Assembly (NCBI RefSeq): GCF_003201775.1
Contig: NZ_QJJZ01000004.1
Span: 216,643-280,642, forward strand
Direction of reading: 5' to 3'
Source: Arenibacter sp. ARW7G5Y1
GTDB lineage: Bacteria > Bacteroidota > Bacteroidia > Flavobacteriales > Flavobacteriaceae
Length of the DNA: 64,000 nt
Shown piece by piece: positions 18,562-26,447 of the stretch. Position 1 is the first letter of the stretch. Every line of letters starts with the position of its first letter. The notes under the pieces were generated by a model that was given only the letters and a program-made list of their open reading frames with translations, ran no database searches and was not told where the DNA came from. The translations under genes were made by a program, and so were the position numbers.

Positions 18562-21288
18562 TTAATAATTAATGAACAACCAGCCCTGTATAGGTGCAGT
18601 ACCATTGCCCAGATCAATTGTATACATATATGATCCCGACGGTAGTTTGTTGCTGTTGGACCTATATGTGGCGTTCCAATCGTTCTTATAGCCCTTGCTG
18701 GCAAATACTTCATGTCCCCATCGGTTATAAACCTTAATAAGTGCATTGGCGTAATTCTCAATTCCCGGTATTATCCAGTAATCATTGATCCCATCACCAT
18801 TTGGTGTAAAGGCCTGGGCTGGTATTAGTGTGGGCTTGGCGTTGATTGGAAAGTAATCCTCCGCATCCGGTATCCCATCGTCATCATCATCGGTATCACA
18901 AGAATCGGCTATTGAATCTCCATCAGTATCCGTTCCTGTCAGGGTTAGTTGAGCAGTTTCAATAGTAGTGTTGCCACTGCTGTCCGTAGCCGTTAAAGTA
19001 AGGGTGTATTGTCCTATGTTGGCACAGTCAAAATTTGTACGGTCCATAACTAGGCTGGAGATACTACAATTATCATAACTTTCATCTATGAATTCTTCTG
19101 CAGCGATACTGATTAAACCGGTTTCATCCAAATTAATGGTCAAGTCTTTAACAACGACTATTGGTGCAATGTTATCCTCAACGATGACTACGGCTGTTGC
19201 GTGTGCTTCATTTCCGTTGGCATCGGTTGTTGTTAAGGTAACCGTATTTTCTCCAATATTTTCACAAGTAAAGTTTGTAGTATCTAAACTTATACTCGTA
19301 ATTCCGCAGTTATCCGTTGAATTATTATTTATTTGAGTAGGGGTAATTGCAGCCACCCCATTGGCATCTAATTGTACATTAATGTCTTGCGCAATTGCCG
19401 TTGGGGGGGTCACATCCATCAAGGTGATATTAAAGGTGGTCGTATTTGTATTTCCATTTCCATCCTCAGCAGCAAGTGTAATGGTCTGTGTTGTTGCGTG
19501 ACCGCTAAGTACAGTGCCGGATATCGGGGACTGGGTAATTGTTACTGTTCCACAATTGTCCGCGGCCGTTGTTAAGCCCGTGTAATCTGGAACGGTAAAA
19601 TTACAAGAGGCATCCAAATCTTCAAAGGTATCCTCCACGGCAGTTAACGATGGGGGAGTTACGTCCGCTAATGTTACCTCAAAGGTGGTCGTATTGGTAT
19701 TCCCGTTTCCATCCTCAGCAGTAAGTGTAATGGTCTGTGCCGTTCCGTGATCGCTAATTACAGTACCGGATATCGGGGATTGGGTAACCGTTACTGCTCC
19801 ACAATTTTCTGCGGCCGTTGTTAAGCCCGTGTAATCTGGAACGGTAAAATTACAAGAGGCATCCAAATCTTCAAAAGTATCCTCTACGGCGGTCAACGAT
19901 GGGGGAGTTACGTCCGCTAATGTTACCTCAAAGGTGGTCGTATTGGTATTCCCGTTTCCATCCTCAGCAGTAAGTGTAATGGTCTGTGCCGTTCCGTGAT
20001 CGCTAATTACAGTACCCGATATCGGGGATTGGGTAACTGTAACTGTTCCACAATTATCTGCGGCCGTTGTTAAGCCCGTATAATCTGGAATAGTAAAATT
20101 ACACTCGGCATCCAAATCTTGGTCTATATCCGCAACAGTGGTCAATGATGGGGCAATAAGATCATTAAAGGAGACATCAAAAGTTTGTGTCCCTATTTCA
20201 CCTAAACTGTCCTCTATTGAGACCGTAATAGTACTTGTTCCCGCTGCATCCAAAAGGGGCGTAATTGTCAAAGAGCGGGTATTACCTGTACCTGTAATTA
20301 CAATATCTGTATTATCTACCACACTTGTGTTTGATGAGGCTGCGGTAACTATAAACGTATTATCTCCAGGTAAGTTATCCGTAATAGTTAAAACTAATCC
20401 AGAGGCGGAACCATTAATACACTCAAATTGGTTTGCTATGGTGGAGCCTGAGGGTGTATCATTGGAGGTGGTTGTAAAGGAAACTTCATCACCGTAACCT
20501 GTTCCTATGGAGTTTGTGGCATATGCACGTACATAATAGGTGGAGCCACTGTTTAATCCGGTTAAATTGCTGCTAAAAGATCCCGTTCCTGTACCATTGG
20601 AAGTTTTTGAATCGGTTATTGTTGGTGATCCTGAAGTGTTCCAACAAATTCCCCTTTCAATAATAGCCTGTCCTCCATCATCAGTTATATTTCCGCCACT
20701 TACAGCTGTGGTAGAAGTAATGCCAGACATTGCTGTAGTTGTTACTGTTGGTCCCAATGATGCAAATACAGCATCAAAACACATTGTCATTAATAATCCT
20801 CCTCCACCTCCATTGTGTGAGAATGTAATAGTGGAGAAATTATTGGTTGAATGTACCTTTAATCGAGCCCCTTGAAGACCATCAACTGAAATTACATTAC
20901 CATTGATAATAGTAGCTTCGGGGCAATCTCCGTTTTCATGTGTTATAGTTAATGATCCACCGGTATCAGTAGTAATAGTAACAATTTCACCAGTGTTTCC
21001 AGCAACCATATTATAAACCATATTGTTTACAGGAGATGAAAAGGTATTGGTGAATGTGCTTGCGCTTGAACCAATATAGACACTGTTTGGTTTAGTTGTG
21101 ACCCCACAGATTTCCAAACTACTGGCGTAATTTTGGTATCCGCCGGTTCCTGAAGCGGTTATTGTCAATTCATTTTCAGTAAAAGGAAAATCATTATAGC
21201 CTTTTTCAGTTGTACAGGTTATTTGGCTTAATGCGCTTTGATAGCCTAAGCAGAATATCATTAACACTAGTAGAGTTATTTTTTTCAT
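18562..21288 (-). CDS. Gliding motility-associated C-terminal domain protein with HYR-type repeats
   Basis: A 908-residue secreted protein. Layout: signal peptide 1-22 (MKKITLLVLMIFCLGYQSALS); a CUB-like N-terminal domain to about 165; an FN3-like domain about 175-275; an Ig/cadherin-like domain about 285-370; three nearly identical 83-residue HYR-type repeats about 379-629; two more diverged HYR units to about 780; a short calcium-binding stretch (DTDGDSIADSCDTDDDDDG); and the gliding motility-associated (type B) C-terminal domain, AQAFTPNGDGINDYWIIPGI ... VYNRWGHEVF ... LPSGSYMYTID. This domain directs type IX export with a PorP/SprF partner, which is the next gene. The protein is a likely surface adhesin. 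I place the start at 21288 by the signal peptide. Confidence 0.92.
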   Translation of the reverse strand: MKKITLLVLMIFCLGYQSALSQITCTTEKGYNDFPFTENELTITASGTGGYQNYASSLEICGVTTKPNSVYIGSSASTFTNTFSSPVNNMVYNMVAGNTGEIVTITTDTGGSLTITHENGDCPEATIINGNVISVDGLQGARLKVHSTNNFSTITFSHNGGGGGLLMTMCFDAVFASLGPTVTTTAMSGITSTTAVSGGNITDDGGQAIIERGICWNTSGSPTITDSKTSNGTGTGSFSSNLTGLNSGSTYYVRAYATNSIGTGYGDEVSFTTTSNDTPSGSTIANQFECINGSASGLVLTITDNLPGDNTFIVTAASSNTSVVDNTDIVITGTGNTRSLTITPLLDAAGTSTITVSIEDSLGEIGTQTFDVSFNDLIAPSLTTVADIDQDLDAECNFTIPDYTGLTTAADNCGTVTVTQSPISGTVISDHGTAQTITLTAEDGNGNTNTTTFEVTLADVTPPSLTAVEDTFEDLDASCNFTVPDYTGLTTAAENCGAVTVTQSPISGTVISDHGTAQTITLTAEDGNGNTNTTTFEVTLADVTPPSLTAVEDTFEDLDASCNFTVPDYTGLTTAADNCGTVTITQSPISGTVLSGHATTQTITLAAEDGNGNTNTTTFNITLMDVTPPTAIAQDINVQLDANGVAAITPTQINNNSTDNCGITSISLDTTNFTCENIGENTVTLTTTDANGNEAHATAVVIVEDNIAPIVVVKDLTINLDETGLISIAAEEFIDESYDNCSISSLVMDRTNFDCANIGQYTLTLTATDSSGNTTIETAQLTLTGTDTDGDSIADSCDTDDDDDGIPDAEDYFPINAKPTLIPAQAFTPNGDGINDYWIIPGIENYANALIKVYNRWGHEVFASKGYKNDWNATYRSNSNKLPSGSYMYTIDLGNGTAPIQGWLFINY
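19432..20180 (-). repeat. 249-bp tandem repeat encoding HYR domains (three copies)
   Basis: AAAGGTGGTCGTATT begins at 19432, 19681 and 19930, exactly 249 bp apart (83 residues). The middle and distal copies are almost identical at DNA level. The spacing and the open frame show a coding repeat, not a CRISPR array. Confidence 0.88.
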
Positions 21289-22029
21289 ACGTTTATATTT
21301 ATTGTTTTTCCAATTGAATTTCACACCTTCTAATATCTTCATATTGAAAATTAAAGTAGACAGGCACTACCTTTTGTGGTTTGAAGGCAGCGTCCTAAAT
21401 CTTGAAAAGGCACTATGAACATGATATTGTTGAGGAATCCTTTATCAAGATTAAATTATCATCCTGTACCAACAATATTGGTTGCTCCAATCATGAAAAA
21501 AGGAGCCCTGTGATGGACTTAATTTGGGGTTTTTTAATTTTAAAAAATGGTTTTGTAGGGTTGTAATTTGGCAAGTTTTTGTTTGTAGTATTTTTCTTCA
21601 TATAGGTTTTTGTTTACAGCTTAACGGGGCGAGAATGTTTCTAGTATTTCCAATCTTCAATCGTCTTGATATATGTCAATTTTCCTACAGTTTTAAGTAA
21701 ATGAGCTGATAAAAATGCATTTTGTCGGTTTTTTTTGATTTTTTTCCTACACCGGAGGGCAAGATGGTTTTTGGCAAAAAAGTCTATGTAGATAAAGTTG
21801 TATCGTCTTTATAGGGGTGTTTTTTTGTTATTAAAAATATAAGCAACAAGAAAAATATTACATTTTAAGGCTGGTCATCCAATGGCCCTAAGGTGGGGCG
21901 CCTTCATAAAGGATAAATTATTTTAGGGGGAACAGTGGCGGGAATAAGGTCCATTAAGATGAAACGGAAGGGAACTTGGACAATACGTATTGGTTTCAAA
22001 AGTAAATGGGTACTATTGTAGTTTTCGGC
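21289..22029. other. Long AT-rich intergenic region
   Basis: About 740 bp between the gliding-type protein and the Crp-like gene. I find no open frame with a plausible start, no RNA I recognise, and no strong hairpin. It must include the promoter of the adhesin gene. Confidence 0.5.
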
Positions 22030-22620
22030 CTATTCGTTGAATAGCCTGGAAAGTGTTTCTGGACGCATTGCCAGAAAGGAAGCCAAATATTTTTTGGGAA
22101 TCCTTTGGGCCATTTTTGGGTCAGTATTTTTAAAGAAATAGGCTAGCCGTTTCTGAGCGCTGGGAATCCTGGTCATAAAAGCTCTGTTCTCGGCATGAAT
22201 ATAGTATTCCACCAGCATGATCCGGTTAATTTCCCGCATTTCCGGAAAGTTCTTCAAACAGTATTGATAATCCTGGTATTCCAAATATTCGCAATGTGTG
22301 ACTTCTAGACATTGGATATTTTCCCTGGCGGGTTCATTTTTAAAAAATCCTGTTATTGAAGTGAATATTTCACTATCAAAACTAATCCAGGTTGTAACAT
22401 CAATAGTATCGCTAACGCAATATCCCCTGACCAATCCTTTTTTTATAACATACAGTTTATTGCAAATTTCCCCTTCTTTATTAATGATTTCATTTTTAGC
22501 GTAAACCGTTCTCTTTATTTTGTTGGTCAAAAATGATTTTAGTTCAGCAGAAAGGGGAACTATTTCATTGAGATAAATTAGAATAAATAGATTTATATGA
22601 AGTCTGTTAGGTGAGGACAT
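22030..22620 (-). CDS. Crp/Fnr-family transcriptional regulator
   Basis: A 196-residue protein with a cyclic-nucleotide-binding-like beta roll at about residues 25-120 (YAKNEIINKEGEICNKLYVI, KKGLVRGYC) and a long helix. The C-terminal helix-turn-helix is near 165-196 (IPKKYLASFLAMRPETLSRL). It matches the abundant Bacteroidota type of Crp-like protein, which usually ends shortly after the recognition helix and lacks the canonical cAMP-binding residues. The target is unknown. It stands alone, with no cotranscribed gene. Confidence 0.88.
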   Translation of the reverse strand: MSSPNRLHINLFILIYLNEIVPLSAELKSFLTNKIKRTVYAKNEIINKEGEICNKLYVIKKGLVRGYCVSDTIDVTTWISFDSEIFTSITGFFKNEPARENIQCLEVTHCEYLEYQDYQYCLKNFPEMREINRIMLVEYYIHAENRAFMTRIPSAQKRLAYFFKNTDPKMAQRIPKKYLASFLAMRPETLSRLFNE

Positions 22621-22809
22621 TTTGACGAATACAGTTTACTTGGCAAAAATACCTAAAAAGTAAGTATTGGCCAATCTATTTAGGACGGTTCCAGTACCTA
22701 CCGCGGGAATACTTAATAAATGCGTTTTTAAGAGTCGGTTTTACATGCCCCCCCGAATAGGTGACTTTTTATTTGATATTATTTGGTTTTGAATGATATG
22801 GAATAAAAT

Positions 22810-22844
22810 AAAAACCCTGTAAATCATACGATTACAGGGTTTTT
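22810..22844. terminator. Bidirectional Rho-independent terminator
   Basis: A perfect 13-bp inverted repeat, AAAAACCCTGTAA and TTACAGGGTTTTT, with a 9-base loop. A and T tracts on both sides let it work in either direction. Confidence 0.75.
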
Positions 22845-22865
22845 GGTGTGAAATGATATCATTTC

Positions 22866-23007
22866 AGTGGAGCCGGAGACGTCCAAGTGTTAAGAAAATG
22901 TCCAGTGGACATTTTTAGCGCAGGAGCGAGCTGGCGTGTTGGCTTTCGAATCCCGTAGGCATAACGCAAAAAACCACCCGTAGGTGGTTTTTGAAGTGGA
23001 GCCGGAG
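22866..23007. repeat. Direct repeat of the tmRNA 3' end (13 bp), copies 129 bp apart
   Basis: AGTGGAGCCGGAG occurs at 22866-22878 and, as the true 3' acceptor end of tmRNA, at 22995-23007. Duplicated tmRNA ends are typical scars of site-specific integration. Here only about 116 bp lies between the copies, so any element would be lost or never complete. Confidence 0.5.
22968..22993 (-). terminator. tmRNA terminator
   Basis: AAAAACCACC-CGTA-GGTGGTTTTT (22969-22992) forms a 10-bp stem with a T run on the minus strand. It starts a few bases after the tmRNA 3' end. Confidence 0.8.
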
Positions 23008-23392
23008 GGATTCGAACCCTCGTCCAAACAAGCAATTACAATGCCTTCTACATGCTTAGTCCCTAATTAATTTTCGATGTGTACCTGACCAGGAACAGCC
23101 TAATACACACTTATCTTCTTAAGTTTTGGTGATAGTGCCGAAGCTTCACTACCCTTATGTTGACTTTGATGGTGCTTCTGAAAGGGACGCCGTCAACAAG
23201 GGCTTCCCAGAAACATCTCGCTTTCCCGCCTTGCGGGAACGAGGCTAAATCCTACTATGATTCGGATTAAGCGGCAAGAGCGTAATTATTTTCGCCAATT
23301 AAAAAGTGTGGAAAATGAGATTAACGAGCTGTAGCCCAGCGCTCGGCATGCTTACATTCCAATTGGTCTCGCTGTCAAAACCAGTCGGCCCC
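22997..23392 (-). ncRNA. ssrA: Transfer-messenger RNA (tmRNA)
   Basis: The 5' end GGGGCCGACTGGTTTTGACA (from 23392) pairs with the 3' end CGGCTCCA (ending 22997) to give a seven-pair acceptor stem with one G-U pair. The T arm is GGACGAGGGTTCGAATCCCT. The tag frame begins with GGC at 23296 and reads GENNYALAA followed by TAA at 23267-23269; YALAA is the normal tail recognised by ClpXP. The length of about 396 nt and several pseudoknot-forming segments fit the one-piece form. The 3' CCA is not encoded. It rescues stalled ribosomes together with SmpB. Confidence 0.96.
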
Positions 23393-23428
23393 TTCAATGA
23401 GATAGGCATGCTGTGCATGCCGTTATCG

Positions 23429-23452
23429 AACCTGCCTGCCGGCAGGCAGGTT
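23429..23452. repeat. 24-bp perfect palindrome (CCTGCCTGCC / GGCAGGCAGG)
   Basis: AACCTGCCTGCC is followed directly by its exact reverse complement, with no loop. A second hairpin (CCCGCC-ACC-GGCGGG) follows. This form is typical of short dispersed intergenic elements, not of a terminator. Confidence 0.7.
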
Positions 23453-23584
23453 GAATCCCGCCACCGGCGGGATCTTTTATCCAACCTGCCTAATCCTAGG
23501 ATAAAGCCAGGCTTGATTCCGCTATCCGCAGAAATGTTCTCTCATCTTTTTTTTCAATGAACTTTATTACCGTTACTTGGGCGT

Positions 23585-23735
23585 TCCCTTTTTTTTGATA
23601 CCTACAAGGTTTTGAAAACCTTGCAGGAAGAAAAAAAGGTCGGGCTTTCGGCTATATTTTTTTGATTTTTTCCCCGGACCCCTGTCCAGAGAAAATCAAA
23701 AAAGATGCCGCCTCTATCCCTAACGCGGTCGCCAA
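23585..23735. repeat. Structured dispersed-type intergenic element
   Basis: The order is GCGTTCCC, a palindrome CAAGGTTTTGAAAACCTTG, GGTCGGGCTTTCGGCTATAT, then an inverted pair TTTTTTGATTTT / AAAATCAAAAAA around CCGGACCCCTGTCC, ending GATGCCGCCTCTATCCCTAA. From memory this architecture recurs between genes in many Bacteroidota. I cannot confirm a second copy in this window. Confidence 0.45.
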
Positions 23736-23836
23736 AGGTACTCCAAAAACTATTCCAAAAAAAGTTTTGCTTGTCAACTTGTCATTTGTTACATTTACAA
23801 CTATTGAGTTTGTTTATGTTATAAATATAAATTTTT

Positions 23837-25042
23837 ATGAGATTTGGGATTATTAGGGAACGAAAAAATCCACCCGACCGCCGGGTGGTCCTAACACCGG
23901 ACACCTGTGTAAAGATCCTTAACGGATTCACGGGAGCAGAAATAATAGTAGAGCCTTCCCCTATAAGGGTCTTTAGTGATGAGGAGTATAGGTCAAAGGG
24001 ACTTCAAGTGGCATCGGAAATGGAAAAATGCGATGTGCTTATCGGTGTCAAAGAAGTGCCTATAGATCATTTGATTCCCCATAAACAATACTTCTTTTTT
24101 TCCCATACCATAAAAAAACAACCTTATAACAGACAATTGCTCAGGGCAGTTTTGGAAAAGAATATCCAACTGTATGACCATGAAGTAATTACCAATTCCA
24201 AAGGACAGCGTTTAGTGGCATTTGGCAGATATGCCGGTATAGTTGGTGCTTACAATGGTATTAGGGCATATGGACTTAAATTTGACCTGTATCGACTGCC
24301 AAAAGCGGAAACATTGGCAGACCAACAGGTTTTAATAAATGAACTGCGAAAACTGAAACTTCCCAACATTAAAATTCTCCTAACTGGTAGGGGAAGGGTC
24401 GGTAATGGTGCCAAGGAAATGCTCGATGCCATGAATATTAGGAAAGTCAGGGTTTCCGATTACCTCGGCAAAAACTTTGGTGAACCGGTATATTGTCAAA
24501 TAGATGCTTCGGAATACAATAAGCGCAAGGATGGAGTTAGAGGGAACAAGAGCGATTTCTTTGCGAACCCGGAAGAGTATAAATCCGATTTCTTTCGATT
24601 TGCCATGGTAACCGATTTTTATATCGCCGGACATTTTTACGGAGACGGTGCGCCATATCTTTTTACCCGGGAAGATGCCAGGCATCCCGATTTTGGAATA
24701 AAGGTCGTTGCTGATGTCAGCTGTGATATCAATGGCCCCGTGGCCACGACCATAAGGCCCAGTACCATAGCGGATCCAATTTATGGATACGATCCCGTTA
24801 CAGGGTCTGAGATCGACTTTAGGGATCCGAAGGCTATAGCAGTAATGGCGGTTGACAATTTGCCCTGTGAGTTGCCAAGGGATGCCAGTGTTGGATTTGG
24901 CCAGGCCTTTGTTAAAAATGTGATCCCTGCTTTTTTTAATGGGGACAAAGACGGAGTGTTGCAAAGGGCCAGAATGACAAAAAACGGGAAACTTACCAAA
25001 CGCTATGCCTATTTACAGGACTACATTGATGAAAAGGAATAG
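23837..25042 (+). CDS. NAD(P)-dependent oxidoreductase, alanine dehydrogenase / saccharopine dehydrogenase (LYS1) type
   Basis: A 401-residue protein. The N-terminal AlaDH/PNT-like domain (MRFGIIRERKNPPDRRVVLT then TPDTCVKI) is followed by a Rossmann fold with a GRGRVGNG nucleotide loop near residues 183-190. A C-terminal part has VVADVSCDINGPVATTIRPS and IADPIYGYDP, close to the saccharopine dehydrogenase (lysine-forming) / lysine-ketoglutarate reductase group. It probably carries out NAD(P)-linked oxidation or reduction of an amino acid or imino acid in the cytoplasm. Lysine or alanine is possible, but the substrate is not fixed by sequence. It stands alone after a repeat-rich spacer. Confidence 0.85.
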   Translation: MRFGIIRERKNPPDRRVVLTPDTCVKILNGFTGAEIIVEPSPIRVFSDEEYRSKGLQVASEMEKCDVLIGVKEVPIDHLIPHKQYFFFSHTIKKQPYNRQLLRAVLEKNIQLYDHEVITNSKGQRLVAFGRYAGIVGAYNGIRAYGLKFDLYRLPKAETLADQQVLINELRKLKLPNIKILLTGRGRVGNGAKEMLDAMNIRKVRVSDYLGKNFGEPVYCQIDASEYNKRKDGVRGNKSDFFANPEEYKSDFFRFAMVTDFYIAGHFYGDGAPYLFTREDARHPDFGIKVVADVSCDINGPVATTIRPSTIADPIYGYDPVTGSEIDFRDPKAIAVMAVDNLPCELPRDASVGFGQAFVKNVIPAFFNGDKDGVLQRARMTKNGKLTKRYAYLQDYIDEKE

Positions 25043-25301
25043 GCAACCCAATCTTTTTATATTATTCTTTTTGCTGAAATACTACGGATCAATTCCGTCG
25101 CCTTTGGTCTTGCGGGATTGAAACATAACGTTTGGAGATCTTCTTTTAATAAACAATATTCGGGGATTGAATGTCCATTCAACCAGGCAATGGCCATGGC
25201 TGTTTTGTAAGGATATAGTATGGACCATATCTTAAAATTTACATAAAGTCAGTGTACGGCTATCGTTTCTTTTTTAGATTTAGAATACTTGAAATGTAAT
25301 T

Positions 25302-25892
25302 ATGATTCGAAATCTGTTTGTTGCCATCGTATTGTTATCACTTTTTAGTGCCAATGCCCAATATGGAAGGGTGACTGAAAAAGGACCCACTTTTGGGTTG
25401 ATAAATTTGGAAAGACACCAATTTAAGTTCGACCTTTTTGCTCCAGGTTTTAGTTATGAATTGGGTTTGTTCAGAAATCAAAGTGTCTCAACAAGTTTGG
25501 GATTGGGAATTGCGACCTATCAAGAGGGTTATAATATTGGTTTGGCAATGAACAATCGGTATAGATATTACCATAATTTTGATAGACGAAATTCTTTGGG
25601 CAAGGATGTTAGTGGCAATTCGGGAAATTATATAGCTGTGGCACAGGCCATCTTTTTTTCACAATTGCGGGTAGCAACCGATATTTCCGGCCCAACTGAT
25701 TTTAATTTAGGTTTTTACGGATTTGTCTACGGAATTCAAAGAACCTACCCGAAGGGTTTTAACTTTACCGTGGAATTGGGAGGCGGTTATTATAAAGGTG
25801 ATGGTGTGCCTTCTGGTTATGGTCCTTTACTAGGGTTCAATTTTGGATGGGTGGCGACCAAGCGAAAGTCCAAAAAACCAACTTTTGATTAA
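25302..25892 (+). CDS. Secreted protein of unknown function, outer-membrane barrel-like
   Basis: A 196-residue protein with a clear signal peptide (MIRNLFVAIVLLSLFSANAQ). The remainder is alternating hydrophobic strands rich in glycine and aromatics (FSYELGLFRNQSVSTSLGLG, FTVELGGGYYKGDG, LLGFNFGWVAT). This suggests a small 8-stranded outer-membrane barrel. The tail KRKSKKPTFD is basic. I do not recognise the family. Spacers of about 260 and 110 bp flank it, so it is probably monocistronic. Confidence 0.7.
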   Translation: MIRNLFVAIVLLSLFSANAQYGRVTEKGPTFGLINLERHQFKFDLFAPGFSYELGLFRNQSVSTSLGLGIATYQEGYNIGLAMNNRYRYYHNFDRRNSLGKDVSGNSGNYIAVAQAIFFSQLRVATDISGPTDFNLGFYGFVYGIQRTYPKGFNFTVELGGGYYKGDGVPSGYGPLLGFNFGWVATKRKSKKPTFD

Positions 25893-26006
25893 AACCTTGA
25901 TATTCCTGGTAATTAGAGCATTATTAATGGCAAATTAAGGAAGGCTATGGGGTGAAAATAAATAATAATATATTCAATTGGTCAACAAAAGTAAATCGAG
26001 TTTATT

Positions 26007-26366
26007 GTGAATCCCGCAGAAGAACATATCCTTAATCAGTCAGAGCCTTACAGGGGTCTTCTACTGTACATTCAATCGTTTATTGAAAGTGCCATTCCGG
26101 AAGTGGAACTGAAATATAAATATAAAATCCCTTTTTACTACATCAATGGTAGGCCTTATTGTTATTTAAACCAAAGCAAGGATTATGTGGATCTTGGGTT
26201 TTGGAACGCCGCCCATTTAACGATGCACTTGGATCAATTGAACACAGAAGGACGAAAAATGATGAAATCACTACGTTACAGATCCCTCGAAGATATTGAT
26301 ATCACCATTTTAAGGGAAGTCTTGGAGGATGCCTATAGCGTTAAGGATAGAAAGTTTTGGAAATAA
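26007..26366 (+). CDS. DUF1801 (YdhG-like) domain protein
   Basis: A 119-residue cytoplasmic protein with the DUF1801 pattern: IQSFIESAIPEVELKYKYKI, PFYYINGRPYCYLNQSKDYV, DLGFWNAAHL. The only plausible start is a GTG at 26007, since the first ATG lies deep in the domain. The fold is known from structures but the biochemical role of the family is not established. Confidence 0.82.
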   Translation: MNPAEEHILNQSEPYRGLLLYIQSFIESAIPEVELKYKYKIPFYYINGRPYCYLNQSKDYVDLGFWNAAHLTMHLDQLNTEGRKMMKSLRYRSLEDIDITILREVLEDAYSVKDRKFWK

Positions 26367-26447
26367 AATCAACCAAAAAAACAACAATTGGTCGTGAGAT
26401 ATTTACACGAATTCCTCCTCATTTTGTCAAATTTAACTGACTACAGA

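Larger units (their letters stand above)
22621..22996. other. Intergenic region between tmRNA and Crp-like gene, hairpin-rich
   Basis: It holds two terminators and a 10-bp-arm hairpin at about 22896-22917 (AAAATGTCCA-G-TGGACATTTT). A copy of the tmRNA 3' end sequence (AGTGGAGCCGGAG at 22866-22878) is also present. No gene. Confidence 0.6.
23393..23836. other. Intergenic region made of dispersed palindromic repeats
   Basis: No gene. From left to right it holds a 24-bp perfect palindrome at 23429-23452, a hairpin ATCCCGCC-ACC-GGCGGGAT at 23456-23474, CAAGGTTTTGAAAACCTTG near 23606-23624, and a structured block at about 23585-23735 that ends GATGCCGCCTCTATCCCTAA. These look like intergenic repeats of a kind I associate with many Bacteroidota genomes. 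Confidence 0.6.

Noticed and set aside
19432-20180. CRISPR-like array of three regular repeats
   Set aside because: The repeat unit is 249 bp, without spacers, in an open reading frame encoding HYR domains.
22866-22960. Possible tRNA or second tmRNA fragment (contains the acceptor-end sequence and TTCGAATCCC)
   Set aside because: No D arm, anticodon arm or paired acceptor stem can be drawn. Kept only as a duplication of the tmRNA end.
23306-23560. 84-residue plus-strand open frame
   Set aside because: It lies on tmRNA and the adjoining palindromes; the translation reflects RNA structure, not a gene.
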